Positions 1 through 8,418 of a stretch of 35,219 nucleotides of DNA are shown one piece after another. Origin of the DNA: JAAYGD01 sp964428195 (lineage in GTDB: Bacteria; Bacillota_I; Bacilli_A; RF39; UBA660); assembly GCA_964428195.1 (NCBI GenBank), contig CAYRXC010000005.1:1-35219 (forward strand), in the 5' to 3' direction. The first letter of the stretch is position 1, and each line of letters begins with the position of its first letter. The notes under the pieces are model-generated. The model saw nothing but the letters and a program-made list of their open reading frames with translations, did not search any database and was not told the origin of the DNA. A program made the translations under genes and the position numbers.

Positions 1-21
1 CCAATTAATTGTTTTTTCCAT
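1..21 (-). CDS. Start of an unidentified gene, cut by the window edge
   Basis: Only the first seven codons (MEKTINW) lie inside the window, so nothing can be said about function. The start is well supported: a clear AAGGAG ribosome site lies 9 bases upstream of the ATG on the minus strand, and an extended -10 element (TGATATAAT, hexamer at 65-70) lies further upstream. No other frame in this stretch has a comparable signal. Confidence 0.6.
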
Positions 22-176
22 AATTATTACTCCTTATGAAGTCTATTGCTTTTTCATATTTGTTATTATATCATGATACTATTTTTTTTAATAATTGTTA
101 CTAATAGTATTATTGTAGATGGTTTACAAAATAATTGGACATAGTGTTTTGTTTAAATATATTCATTCTTTCAAAA

Positions 177-659
177 TTAATCCCTTTGAATAATGTGTGT
201 GAATGAATCAACTTTGTCACTTATTAATAAATCCTTGACTGTAAAAGGTCTAAGATCAGTATTTTTAAGTTCATCTTTTGTTGCCCAATGTATTAATAAT
301 TTTTTTATAGTACCACGATCATTTTCTTCATATTCAAAGTCTACTGTTTCTAAATCCTCTATAGTTTCTATTAAATAATAATATTCTACACCATGCTGTA
401 AAACACCTTTTTTTTCATAAAAATTTTCTTGAATACAAAAGAGTTTTCCTTCCTTAACTGTGTATCCTAACTCTTCATTTATCTCTCTTTTAACTGCAGT
501 TAAAGAATCTTCTCCTACTTCAATATGCCCTCCTGGAATGTGATAATATGGTGAATTATCTACATTCAGTATTAAATATTTATCTCCTTTTCTAACAATT
601 CCAACTGCCCTACAATAAAAATTATAGTCATCTGTTTTGAATTTAATTTCTTGTTTCAT
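177..659 (-). CDS. NUDIX hydrolase
   Basis: A 160-residue single-domain NUDIX protein, predicted to cleave a nucleoside diphosphate linked to another moiety, using divalent metal in the cytoplasm. The NUDIX box is complete: G44, then E50, then R58-E59-I60-N-E62-E63-L-G65, matching the GX5EX7REUXEEXGU pattern. The preceding segment (YYHIPGGHIEVGE) is typical of small housekeeping NUDIX enzymes. An AAGGAG site precedes the ATG. Substrate cannot be read from the sequence. A short coding-like remnant ends 3 bases upstream, and its last codons supply the ribosome site. The 155 bases downstream, up to the next gene's start, contain no convincing terminator. Confidence 0.85.
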   Translation of the reverse strand: MKQEIKFKTDDYNFYCRAVGIVRKGDKYLILNVDNSPYYHIPGGHIEVGEDSLTAVKREINEELGYTVKEGKLFCIQENFYEKKGVLQHGVEYYYLIETIEDLETVDFEYEENDRGTIKKLLIHWATKDELKNTDLRPFTVKDLLISDKVDSFTHIIQRD

Positions 660-662
660 CTT

Positions 663-764
663 TTATTCTCCTTTTTCTATTTCTTCTTCTACTTTTAAAA
701 AATTACTAGTTGTATCATAATCAAAATCAAATTTCGTATTTTTGCTTAATATTTCAAACAAATC
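663..764 (-). pseudogene. Short coding remnant upstream of the NUDIX gene
   Basis: A 33-codon open stretch on the minus strand reads like real protein (ending NFLKVEEEIEKGE) and stops three bases before the NUDIX ATG, so the two look translationally linked. There is no good start: an in-frame TAA lies directly before it, and the only candidate is a TTG at 759-761 without a ribosome site. Neighbouring frames upstream carry short hydrophobic, Phe/Trp-rich stretches. I read it as the tail of a decayed gene. A small functional peptide is possible but less likely. Confidence 0.3.
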
Positions 765-812
765 TTATGAAACCAAATGAACCAGAATAATTTGAGACTG
801 GGAAAATATTAT

Positions 813-838
813 AAAAACTAACTATTAAGTTAGTTTTT
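813..838 (-). terminator. Intrinsic terminator after trmK
   Basis: On the minus strand a perfect 10-bp stem (AAAAACTAAC / GTTAGTTTTT) with a 6-base loop begins inside the last codons of trmK and ends in a T run. It closes the dnaG-rpoD-trmK block. Confidence 0.8.
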
Positions 839-1498
839 TACTAATTCTTTTTCTAACATCTTAATATATAGATTCTTTTTTAATCTTAATGTTATGTAAG
901 TTTTTGGAATTATCTTCAATAAATTTTTTGTTTGTTTAATTTGATTTTCTATATATTCATAAAATATGTTATCTTTATGAATCAATAAATAAGGTCCTAT
1001 TGTAAGTTCTCTTTTAGAATATCTTTTTTTACCTTTAATAAATATTATGTTTGTGTAGTATATGTTTTTCTCTTTTATTAAAGTCTCTTCTTTAATATAA
1101 TAATTTAATGAATTAATATATTTTCTTATTTCATACTCTTTCAAGTTTGTTTGAATTATTATTTTATTTATATTATTTAATTTTGCTTTATTTAAAATGT
1201 GTTTTATTTTATAGTAACCCATACCTGATATTAAGATAGTATCTATATTATCTTTATCGGATAAAACATCTAACCCATCACCCAATCTAATATCGATATG
1301 TTCATTATATTTTTTTGCGTTTTCTTTTGCTCCATTGATTGCAGTATCTATAATGTCACTTGATATTACTTTTTTTACTAAGTTGTTTTTCTGCAAATAT
1401 ATTCCCATTAGTGCATGATCACAACCAATATCTATTAGTTTGTCTTCTTTTGATATGAATCTAATTAAACTTAGTAATCTATTTGAAAGTTTAATCAT
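830..1498 (-). CDS. trmK: tRNA (adenine(22)-N1)-methyltransferase TrmK
   Basis: A 222-residue class I SAM-dependent methyltransferase that makes m1A22 in tRNA. The SAM-binding motif I reads LIDIGCDHALMGIYL (residues 21-35), matching the DxGxDHxxLxxxL signature of the TrmK/YqfN family. A second family motif, ISGMGYYKI, stands where most members have GMGG, so it is slightly diverged. The length fits the family. The start overlaps the end of rpoD by 8 bases, and the order dnaG-rpoD-trmK is usual in Firmicutes. The gene has no promoter of its own that I can see and is likely read from the dnaG/rpoD transcript. Confidence 0.9.
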   Translation of the reverse strand: MIKLSNRLLSLIRFISKEDKLIDIGCDHALMGIYLQKNNLVKKVISSDIIDTAINGAKENAKKYNEHIDIRLGDGLDVLSDKDNIDTILISGMGYYKIKHILNKAKLNNINKIIIQTNLKEYEIRKYINSLNYYIKEETLIKEKNIYYTNIIFIKGKKRYSKRELTIGPYLLIHKDNIFYEYIENQIKQTKNLLKIIPKTYITLRLKKNLYIKMLEKELVKN

Positions 1499-2573
1499 TT
1501 AAGAAATCCTTCAATTTCTTTGATCTAGAAGGGTGTTTTAACTTTCTTAAAGCTTTTGCTTCTATTTGTCTAATTCTTTCTCTTGTAACTCCAAATATAT
1601 TACCAACTTCTTCTAAAGTTCTACTAGTACCATCTTCAAGTCCGAATCTAAGCTTCAATACTTGTTTTTCTCTATCAGTTAATGTATTTAAAGCATCCTT
1701 AATTATGTCTTTTAATACTTCATTTATTGCATATTCTTCTGGACTTAAAGTAGACTCATCTTTAATAAAATCAGCAACAGTAGAATCTTCATCTTCTCTA
1801 GTTGGCTTTTCTAATGAAATAGGATCTACATCGATCTTAATAATTTCTCTTACTTTATCAGGAGGTAATTCTATCTTTTCAGCTAATTCCTCAATAGTGG
1901 GATCTCTATTTAATTCAAGAGTTAACTGTCTTTGAAATCTCTTCAATTTATTTATTGTTTCAACCATGTGTACAGGAATTCTTATTGTCTTTGCTTGGTC
2001 TGCAATCGCTCTTGTAATAGCTTGTCTAATCCACCAAGTAGCATATGTAGAAAATTTAAATCCCTTTGTAGAATCAAATTTTTCTACAGCTTTCATTAAA
2101 CCCATATTTCCTTCTTGAATTAAATCTAAGAAAGATAATTTTCTTCCAACATACCTTTTTGCAATACTTACTACTAATCTTAAATTTGCTTCTGCAAGTC
2201 TATTTTTAGCTTCTTGTTCTCCAAGTGTAACTCTTTCAGATAACTCTAATTCTTCTTCTTGAGTCAATAAGCTTATTCTTCCAATTTCTTTTAAGTACAT
2301 CCTTACAGGATCATTTATACTTATTGTCTTAGGAACAGATAAATCTTCTCCTCCGCTTTCCTCTTCAGTCTCTTCTCCCTCAGCATCTACTTCTTCCGAT
2401 ACAACTTCTATTCCTAAATCATGAAAAGAATTATATAGTTCATCTAAATTGTCAGCATCTAATTCCAGTCCCTTTAACTCTTCTGCTAATTCTTCAAAAG
2501 TAATATACCCTATATCGCTACCTTTTTTAATTAATAATTTCTTTCTTTGTTCAAATGTTTTAATCTCATTCAT
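1491..2573 (-). CDS. rpoD: Primary RNA polymerase sigma factor (SigA/RpoD)
   Basis: The housekeeping sigma factor, 360 residues, which directs RNA polymerase to -35/-10 promoters. Seen in order: an N-terminal helical domain 1.1, an acidic linker rich in Glu (about residues 58-78), region 1.2 (DPVRMYLKEIGRI), region 2 with SFLDLIQEGNMGLMKAVEKF and the -10-reading stretch STYATWWIRQAITRAIADQ, region 3 (RIPVHMVETINKL), and region 4.2 with the helix-turn-helix TLEEVGNIFGVTRERIRQIE for the -35. The length is close to that of B. subtilis SigA. It starts one base after the dnaG stop, so the two are probably translationally linked, and it overlaps trmK. This ties in with the many TTGACA/TATAAT promoters in the window. 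Confidence 0.98.
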   Translation of the reverse strand: MNEIKTFEQRKKLLIKKGSDIGYITFEELAEELKGLELDADNLDELYNSFHDLGIEVVSEEVDAEGEETEEESGGEDLSVPKTISINDPVRMYLKEIGRISLLTQEEELELSERVTLGEQEAKNRLAEANLRLVVSIAKRYVGRKLSFLDLIQEGNMGLMKAVEKFDSTKGFKFSTYATWWIRQAITRAIADQAKTIRIPVHMVETINKLKRFQRQLTLELNRDPTIEELAEKIELPPDKVREIIKIDVDPISLEKPTREDEDSTVADFIKDESTLSPEEYAINEVLKDIIKDALNTLTDREKQVLKLRFGLEDGTSRTLEEVGNIFGVTRERIRQIEAKALRKLKHPSRSKKLKDFLND

Positions 2574-2574
2574 A

Positions 2575-4296
2575 TTATTTACCTACTTTCAATCTTGCTA
2601 TTTCTTGAATTATTTCTATTTTTTTATCTTCATCAATTTCATGTTTAACTAAAGCATTAAGTCTTATTATTTCTATTTCTCTCCCATAATCATTTAATAG
2701 ATCCATATAATTTTGTATGGCATCTATTGAATAATTCTCCGGAACATTTATATTTTCTATTTCTTTTAAGGCTTGAATTAGTTCTTCTTTTCCGTTTAAA
2801 TATGTTAAAAAATCCGCAATATCCAATCTATTAAATTGTCTATAAAAATATATTAATTCATTAGATAAGAATCTAAATATTTGATTTGGAAAGTAACATC
2901 TATTTCTTTCAAATATCTTCAATACTTCTTCATATCTAATCATATAGTATAGCAATTCTCTTTCGGCTTTTTGATATTTATCCATCTTAACTATTTCTTT
3001 TATTACTTTTTTCTTCTCTTCTTTTTTTGTCTTTTTTAATGTGCTATTTATTGTGTTTACGCTTAACCCTGTATCACTAGAAAGTGTGTTTATAGTAAGT
3101 TCTCTAACTATTTTATCATCTTCATTTTCTAGTTCAAATAGTACATCTTTAATATATTTTGAAACCGATTCACTATTTTCAAAATTTGTATTCTTTTTAT
3201 AATAATCAATTTTATAGTCTAAGTATGTCATTGCTTTTTCTACTTTTTCGTTAAATTTTTCAACACCAAACTTATCTACAAATTCTTCGGGATCCAAACC
3301 TTGATCCAATCTAATAATACTTGGTTTTATTCCAGATTTAATCATCTCACTAGCACAAGAAATGGTTGCCATTTCTCCAGCATTATCCCCATCAAAACAT
3401 AATATTATATTATTTGACATTTTTTTTATTATTGATACTTGTTTAGAAGTTACAGCTGTACCCATTGTAGCAATTACATTTTTTATTCCAAATCTATATA
3501 AACCAATTACATCCATAAATCCTTCAGTAATAATAATATGTTTTTTCTTTTTAGATTCTTCTTTAGCTATTCTATAATTATATATTATTTCACCCTTATG
3601 AAATATTTCGCTATCTTTAGAATTTATGTATTTAGATTGGTCTGAATCTTCATATATTCTACCACTGAATCCTACTACCTTATTATCTAAGTCGTATAAG
3701 GGAAACATAATTCTATTAAGGAACGAATCATGAATCTTGTTGTTTGATTCTACAACTATTCCAGAATTAATCAATAGATTATCACTATAACTCTTATTCT
3801 TAAGCAAATCATATAACTTACTATTAATAGAAAGCCCTATTCCAAATTCTCTAATTATATTTTCATCTATTTTTCTTTTTTTCAGATATTCTAAGGCTTT
3901 TATTCCTTCTTTAGTATATAAATTATTTTGATAATATTTATTAGCAATATCATATATATCATACATTTCTTTATTCTTGTCATTTGATTTTGATTTGTAT
4001 TCAACAATATCGATTGGCACATTTACCTTATTTGCAATTATCTTGACCGATTCAAGAAAAGATATATTTTCATAATCCATAAGAAAGTTAAAAATATTAC
4101 CCGAAGCCCCACATACAAAACATTTATATATTTGTTTTTCTTTAGAGACACTCATACTTGGATTATGATCATCATGAAAAGGACATAATGCAAAGTAATT
4201 TTTTCCTTTTTGTTCTAAAGGAATATATTCTCCAATTACTTCTACTATGTCTGATTTTTGTCTTATTTCAATTATTTTTTCTTGACTTAAAGCCAT
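2575..4296 (-). CDS. dnaG: DNA primase DnaG
   Basis: Synthesises RNA primers at the replication fork. The N-terminal CHC2 zinc finger is visible (C40, H43, C61, C64, counted from a possible GTG two codons upstream). The TOPRIM core has the catalytic Glu in ITEGFMDVIG (E260) and the DxD pair in LCFDGDNAGE (D304, D306). The C-terminal 130 residues are helical, as expected of the helicase-binding domain. Length is normal (573 residues). A GTG at 4300-4302 is in frame, but the GGG-type ribosome site sits right against it and lies about 7 bases from the ATG at 4294-4296, so I chose the ATG. First gene of the dnaG-rpoD-trmK block. I see no strong promoter in the short gap upstream. Confidence 0.95.
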   Translation of the reverse strand: MALSQEKIIEIRQKSDIVEVIGEYIPLEQKGKNYFALCPFHDDHNPSMSVSKEKQIYKCFVCGASGNIFNFLMDYENISFLESVKIIANKVNVPIDIVEYKSKSNDKNKEMYDIYDIANKYYQNNLYTKEGIKALEYLKKRKIDENIIREFGIGLSINSKLYDLLKNKSYSDNLLINSGIVVESNNKIHDSFLNRIMFPLYDLDNKVVGFSGRIYEDSDQSKYINSKDSEIFHKGEIIYNYRIAKEESKKKKHIIITEGFMDVIGLYRFGIKNVIATMGTAVTSKQVSIIKKMSNNIILCFDGDNAGEMATISCASEMIKSGIKPSIIRLDQGLDPEEFVDKFGVEKFNEKVEKAMTYLDYKIDYYKKNTNFENSESVSKYIKDVLFELENEDDKIVRELTINTLSSDTGLSVNTINSTLKKTKKEEKKKVIKEIVKMDKYQKAERELLYYMIRYEEVLKIFERNRCYFPNQIFRFLSNELIYFYRQFNRLDIADFLTYLNGKEELIQALKEIENINVPENYSIDAIQNYMDLLNDYGREIEIIRLNALVKHEIDEDKKIEIIQEIARLKVGK

Positions 4297-4324
4297 AAAC
4301 ACACCCTATAACCTTAATATTCGA

Positions 4325-4364
4325 CAAAAAAAATATTTTTCCCCTTTTTTTAGGAAAAAATATT
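4325..4364 (-). terminator. Intrinsic terminator after the metallophosphoesterase gene
   Basis: An inverted repeat (GGAAAAAATATT at 4353-4364 and AATATTTTTCC at 4332-4342) is followed on the minus strand by a run of eight T. It lies directly after the stop codon at 4367 and separates this gene from dnaG. Confidence 0.75.
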
Positions 4365-4366
4365 AA

Positions 4367-6274
4367 TTATAGTCCTCTTTTTAAGATTTTAGGAAGATTT
4401 TCTATTACAAAATCACTATTTTCTTTTCTTAATTCAATTGGTTCTTCTGCTCCCATAGCTTTTGCCATTTGTATTATTTGTTTATAAGATAATTGAGTAA
4501 CATCTATTCCTTGACTAACAAATCCTTCTTTTGCTTTTTTAATTAATTCACTATAATATTTTGCTAATTCAATTTGATCTTTTGTAGGTCTCATTATGTC
4601 TTTGTCAAATAAAAATCTTTGCATTTCTTCCATACTTGAAGGAATCACTCCTTTAGGAGGATCGATATCTTCATCTTTCCATAATGAATTTCCTTTAAAG
4701 TTTAAAATATCTATTTGTTTTGGAAGCCTTTCTTCTTTACCCCATAGCTTATAAGTTTGAGCCATTGTAGTCTTCCCATTTAATCTGGTTTTATCAGCTT
4801 CAAAACTTGTAGGAGGACACAAAGATGGCTCTCTAAATATTAAAGTATTTCCATCTGTATTTATACTGAATTCATGTTTATGATTTGCAGTTATATTTAT
4901 ATAAGGATGAACCCTCATTAACTCCTGATATTTTTCCTTCAAGTTAGCTAATAATACTTTGTTTTCAGATTCTCCGTGATCGCTTATAAATAAGTGTTTA
5001 CCCCATGTAAAGATACTTTCTTTTAATAATGCAGTATCATTAAAATCAGTATGTACATTCTTTAGTTTATCCGAAACTAAAATACTCATTGCTATTGTCA
5101 AAAATAAAGCATCCATAGTTTGTTTGTCATGATTTCCTCTATTAAATTTCACATATATGTCTTCAAAATATGGAGATAACATTACTTTTGAATACATAAT
5201 ATTTGATGCAACTGCACTAAATATTTTGTTCCATCTGCTATCTGTTTGCATAGTATGATCTGAAAAACTTGATGTTTTATTAAATAAATTATCTATATCT
5301 AATATATCTCCGTTATATACCATACATAATGTTTTAGCTCTCCAGTCATTCTTTTGTTTTTCAATCAAATGATCAGTAATTTGTTTTATTACATAAGATG
5401 CTCTTTTACTATCCCAATTATCAAATGAAGTTTCTGTCCAATTAGTTAATCCACCAGCATGCAAGTCTCCAATATTTACTGTAACTAATTCTTCTTTTCC
5501 CTTCTTTAATACTCTTGAAGGTACTATTGTTGGAAATTCTATATTTTTAACACCTTTTGAAAATTCTTCTGTTAATTTTTTTGCTATGTCCATATGATCT
5601 TTGTCTACGTGTTGTTTTTGTTTTATTACTACTTCTAATTTATCATTTGTTACAATTATTGGAAGATCTTGTCTATCATTAATTTTGATTTTCATTGCAA
5701 CTGTCCAAGCACCAGGTACAATTTTATCTATATAATACATATCTGGATTTAATTTTAAATAATTTAATAGGAAATCTGGTTCATTTAATTTTTGAATTAA
5801 TCTGTTCTTTTGAGTTATTCCATCTTCTTCATCTCGTGCTTGAAATATTTCGCTCTTATCTGAATCAGTTATTCCCAATGCTGTTTGAACTGTCTTAGGG
5901 CCATTATCCAACACAAAACTAACTAGGGTCCCTCCAGGCATCTTTAATTGTTTATTAGGATCATACTCTATTTTTAAATCTTTTTTTCTTTCATAAGAAC
6001 TAAGATATCCCTCAACTTTAGCTGTACTTATTGATTCTGCATTAATCTTTTTAAAACCATTTTTAATCTGATTTTCAGTAACATCCTTTCCAGTCAAATC
6101 AAAATAAGCTGTTCTAAAATCTTTAGTAGATTTCAGCACACCCATCTCTTTTAATATTTTAATACTATATAATGCACTTAAATCAACTGAAGCTTTTTTT
6201 GTTCCAACTTCCAAGTCATCCGGATAAGAATTGTCTTCTCTTTCTTCGTCATAAAAAAAATCATCTTTTTTCAT
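4367..6274 (-). CDS. Large metallophosphoesterase (calcineurin-like), function unknown
   Basis: A 635-residue protein with a complete calcineurin-like two-metal phosphoesterase core between about residues 265 and 470: GDLHAG (269-274), GDILD (322-326), GNHD (380-383), the His of SDHGES (431-436) and the pair in ANHKHEF (463-469). This is the DxH..GD..GNHD..H..HxH order shared with Mre11/SbcD nucleases and many phosphatases. The first 250 residues are acidic and then helical, and I do not recognise them. The C-terminal 135 residues are also unassigned. There is no signal peptide, so it should be cytosolic. Strong GGAGGAGG ribosome site. It is divergent from a HerA-like ATPase gene, which suggests, but does not show, a nuclease role. 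A 12-codon leader ORF and a terminator stand before it, implying attenuation. A phosphatase role is equally possible. Confidence 0.75.
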   Translation of the reverse strand: MKKDDFFYDEEREDNSYPDDLEVGTKKASVDLSALYSIKILKEMGVLKSTKDFRTAYFDLTGKDVTENQIKNGFKKINAESISTAKVEGYLSSYERKKDLKIEYDPNKQLKMPGGTLVSFVLDNGPKTVQTALGITDSDKSEIFQARDEEDGITQKNRLIQKLNEPDFLLNYLKLNPDMYYIDKIVPGAWTVAMKIKINDRQDLPIIVTNDKLEVVIKQKQHVDKDHMDIAKKLTEEFSKGVKNIEFPTIVPSRVLKKGKEELVTVNIGDLHAGGLTNWTETSFDNWDSKRASYVIKQITDHLIEKQKNDWRAKTLCMVYNGDILDIDNLFNKTSSFSDHTMQTDSRWNKIFSAVASNIMYSKVMLSPYFEDIYVKFNRGNHDKQTMDALFLTIAMSILVSDKLKNVHTDFNDTALLKESIFTWGKHLFISDHGESENKVLLANLKEKYQELMRVHPYINITANHKHEFSINTDGNTLIFREPSLCPPTSFEADKTRLNGKTTMAQTYKLWGKEERLPKQIDILNFKGNSLWKDEDIDPPKGVIPSSMEEMQRFLFDKDIMRPTKDQIELAKYYSELIKKAKEGFVSQGIDVTQLSYKQIIQMAKAMGAEEPIELRKENSDFVIENLPKILKRGL

Positions 6275-6288
6275 AATACCTCCTCCAC

Positions 6289-6322
6289 AAAAAAATGTAA
6301 TAGATGGCGAAAATCTATTACA
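6289..6322 (-). terminator. Terminator hairpin in the 5' leader (possible attenuator)
   Basis: On the minus strand a perfect 10-bp stem (TGTAATAGAT / ATCTATTACA) with a 7-base loop is followed by seven T, then by the GGAGGAGG site of the metallophosphoesterase gene. It begins directly after the stop codon of a 12-codon leader ORF. The stem is AU-rich, so moderate strength. The + strand side is also followed by T, but no + strand gene lies upstream to be terminated. Confidence 0.65.
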
Positions 6323-6361
6323 TTATATTTTTTTTAATATTTTTAGTTTCCTTCTCTTCAT
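6323..6361 (-). CDS. 12-codon leader peptide ORF (MKRRKLKILKKI)
   Basis: An ATG follows a GGGAGG ribosome site by four bases and opens a 12-codon ORF, MKRRKLKILKKI, strongly basic (seven Lys/Arg). The TAA stop directly abuts the 5' arm of the terminator hairpin, so a ribosome finishing this ORF would cover that arm and hinder hairpin formation. The arrangement promoter, tiny ORF, terminator, ribosome site, gene resembles translation-coupled attenuation leaders. The peptide itself resembles nothing I know. A chance ORF cannot be excluded given its size. Confidence 0.45.
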   Translation of the reverse strand: MKRRKLKILKKI

Positions 6362-6400
6362 TTTTCCTCCCGATTTTGTGTCCAACCTTAATATAAATAA

Positions 6401-6429
6401 ATTATACTTCATTAAAATTTAAATTTAAA
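6401..6429 (-). promoter_or_regulatory. Promoter for leader ORF and metallophosphoesterase
   Basis: On the minus strand TTTAAA (6429-6424), a 17-base spacer and TATAAT (6406-6401). It would start transcription near 6394, about 30 bases before the leader ORF. Confidence 0.5.
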
Positions 6430-6498
6430 GTCTTTTCTTTAACATTCATAAAAATATTACACAATTAAACGTTTGATTGTCCTTTTTTTACGCTTTAT

Positions 6499-6526
6499 TT
6501 GTATGAATGTTTTTGTATGTTATAAT
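6499..6526 (+). promoter_or_regulatory. Extended -10 promoter for the HerA-like gene
   Basis: TGTTATAAT gives an extended -10 (hexamer 6521-6526) with a poor -35 (TTGTAT, 6499-6504). The untranslated leader would be only about 14 bases, ending in GGAGG at 6538-6542 just before the ATG. Confidence 0.6.
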
Positions 6527-6546
6527 ATTCTCAAATTGGAGGATAT

Positions 6547-8076
6547 ATGTTTATAAAAGATGGTATTTACATGGGATTGGCAGATAATAAAAAAGTAATG
6601 ATGAATCTTAAAATGTCTAATAGGCACGGTCTCATTGCAGGAGCTTCGGGAACTGGTAAAACTATTACTATGAAAGTAATAGCAGAATCATTTTCTGATG
6701 CTGGGGTTCCAGTATTTATGTGTGACATTAAAGGTGATGTATCTGGTTTATGTATTCCTGGTGAAAAAAATGATAATATGGAAAAAAGAATAGATAAGTT
6801 TAATATTAGAGATGAGTTTTCTTACAAAGGTTATCCAGTTACTTTTTGGGATATTTATGGAGATGGTGGTCATTCAATAAGATCTACAATATCTGATATG
6901 GGTGCAGAATTATTATCTAGAATCTTAAATTTATCTGATGCTCAAGAAGGAGTACTTAACATTATATTTAAAATAGCAGATGAAAAAGGATTAATATTAA
7001 ATGACTTAAAAGATTTAAGAGCATTAATTGATTATGTAGCAGACCACATGAGTGAATATACTACAATATATGGAAATGTTACAAAACAATCAATAGGTAC
7101 CATTATTAGAGCTCTTATTCCTCTAGAAGAACAAGGTGGAGATCTATTTTTTGGAGAACCTGCATTAAACATAATGGATTGGATTAGAACAGATAACAAC
7201 GGGAAAGGCATGATTAATATTTTAGATTCAACTAGATTAATACAAAGTCCAAAATTGTATGCTACATTTGTTCTTTGGATGATGGCTGAATTATTTGAAA
7301 ATCTTCCTGAAGTCGGAGATTTAGAAAAACCTAAAATAGTATTCTTCTTTGATGAAGCACATTTTTTATTTACTGATGCTCCACAAGTATTGATACAAAA
7401 AATTGAACAAGTAGTTAAATTGATTAGGTCTAAAGGAGTTGGAATATATTTTGTAACACAAAGTCCAAGCGATATACCAGATTCAGTTTTAGCACAACTA
7501 AGCAATAGAGTTCAACATGCACTCAGAGCATATACTCCAAATGAACAAAAAGCAGTTAAAGTAGCAGCTCAAACATTTAGAGAAAATCCTAACTTTAAAA
7601 CGGAGACTGCTATTATGGAATTAGGTACCGGAGAAGCACTTGTATCATTTTTAGATGAAAAAGGTGCCCCTCAAATAGTAAGCAAAACCTCTATTCTTTG
7701 CCCTCAAAGTTTTATGGGCCCAGCTCCCGAAAGCAAAATTAGAGAAATAATTAAAAATAGTATTATGGTCAAATATGATAATAAAATTGATAGCGAATCA
7801 GCTTACGAGGAATTAGAAGAACTTAGAATCGAGAAAGAAAAAGCAGATAAATTAGAACAAGAGAGATTAGCATTTGAAAAAGAAAAAGAAGAATTCAATA
7901 AGCAAAAAGCAAAACAAGAAGAACAATTAAAGAAAAAATTAGAAAAAGAAGAAGAAAGAAAAAGAATACAAGATGAAAAGAAAGCAGAAAGAAGAAAATC
8001 AAGAATAGAATCAGAAATAATTAAAACTGGTACTCAATTATTAAAAAGAGGGTTATTAGGAATACTAAGAAAGTAA
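6547..8076 (+). CDS. HerA-like P-loop ATPase (DUF853 family)
   Basis: A 509-residue FtsK/HerA-superfamily ATPase of the DUF853 type, common in Firmicutes and Proteobacteria. Walker A is GASGTGKT (32-39) and Walker B is IVFFFDEAH (264-272), followed by a glutamine-rich sensor stretch (YFVTQSPSDIPDSVLAQLSN). From about residue 410 to 500 it is a highly charged Glu/Lys coiled coil ending in a short hydrophobic tail (LLKRGLLGILRK), as is usual for the family. The biochemical role is not established. HerA relatives translocate DNA, often with a nuclease partner such as NurA or Mre11. Here the divergent neighbour is a metallophosphoesterase, so a pairing is conceivable. GGAGG precedes the ATG closely. 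Own promoter and terminator. Confidence 0.88.
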   Translation: MFIKDGIYMGLADNKKVMMNLKMSNRHGLIAGASGTGKTITMKVIAESFSDAGVPVFMCDIKGDVSGLCIPGEKNDNMEKRIDKFNIRDEFSYKGYPVTFWDIYGDGGHSIRSTISDMGAELLSRILNLSDAQEGVLNIIFKIADEKGLILNDLKDLRALIDYVADHMSEYTTIYGNVTKQSIGTIIRALIPLEEQGGDLFFGEPALNIMDWIRTDNNGKGMINILDSTRLIQSPKLYATFVLWMMAELFENLPEVGDLEKPKIVFFFDEAHFLFTDAPQVLIQKIEQVVKLIRSKGVGIYFVTQSPSDIPDSVLAQLSNRVQHALRAYTPNEQKAVKVAAQTFRENPNFKTETAIMELGTGEALVSFLDEKGAPQIVSKTSILCPQSFMGPAPESKIREIIKNSIMVKYDNKIDSESAYEELEELRIEKEKADKLEQERLAFEKEKEEFNKQKAKQEEQLKKKLEKEEERKRIQDEKKAERRKSRIESEIIKTGTQLLKRGLLGILRK

Positions 8077-8085
8077 TTATTAATT

Positions 8086-8119
8086 AAAAGCAGATACACT
8101 CTGCTTTTAGTTTGTTTTT
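8086..8119 (+). terminator. Terminator after the HerA-like gene
   Basis: A 9-bp perfect stem AAAAGCAGA / TCTGCTTTT with a TACAC loop is followed by AGTTTGTTTTT on the + strand. It overlaps the stop codon of the convergent YolD gene and may serve both strands weakly. Confidence 0.7.
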
Positions 8120-8418
8120 ATTCTATAAATATCTTTAAATTGTATTTTAATGTTTCCAATTATTAAAAATTTATAAACAAAATCTATATTAGAAACTAAT
8201 CCATTAATTTTTATATATTCCTTATTAAAATAATACATTACCTCTATTATATCTTTTTTCTTTATATTTATAATTTTATTGGATAATTCTTCATACTCAT
8301 CTTCAGACAATATTTTTTTTGTTTGTGCTTTTTTTTCTTTATCTCCAAGTACTTGTCTATACCCTTTCAAGGCATCAAAAGACATAAATTGTTTAGCTCT
8401 ATTAAAATCATTCTCCAC
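8107..8418 (-). CDS. YolD-like protein, partner of the Y-family polymerase
   Basis: About 103 residues with the YolD family pattern: an N-terminal NRAKQFMSFDALKGYRQVL segment, a central charged helical stretch (KKILSEDEYEELSNKI), then a beta-rich part with Y..G.V..ID. YolD proteins in Firmicutes sit next to UvrX-type polymerases and are thought to modulate them, as the UmuD-like part of a translesion system. I place the start at the GTG at 8416-8418, because GGAGG lies 8 bases before it. A TTG five codons upstream contains the ribosome site itself. The start overlaps the polymerase's last codons by 11 bases, so translation is coupled and SOS control is shared. Confidence 0.8.
   Translation of the reverse strand: MENDFNRAKQFMSFDALKGYRQVLGDKEKKAQTKKILSEDEYEELSNKIINIKKKDIIEVMYYFNKEYIKINGLVSNIDFVYKFLIIGNIKIQFKDIYRIKTN

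Noticed and set aside
6296..6330. Plus-strand terminator at the hairpin before the HerA-like gene
   Set aside because: No plus-strand gene lies upstream to be terminated; the hairpin makes sense only for the minus-strand leader.
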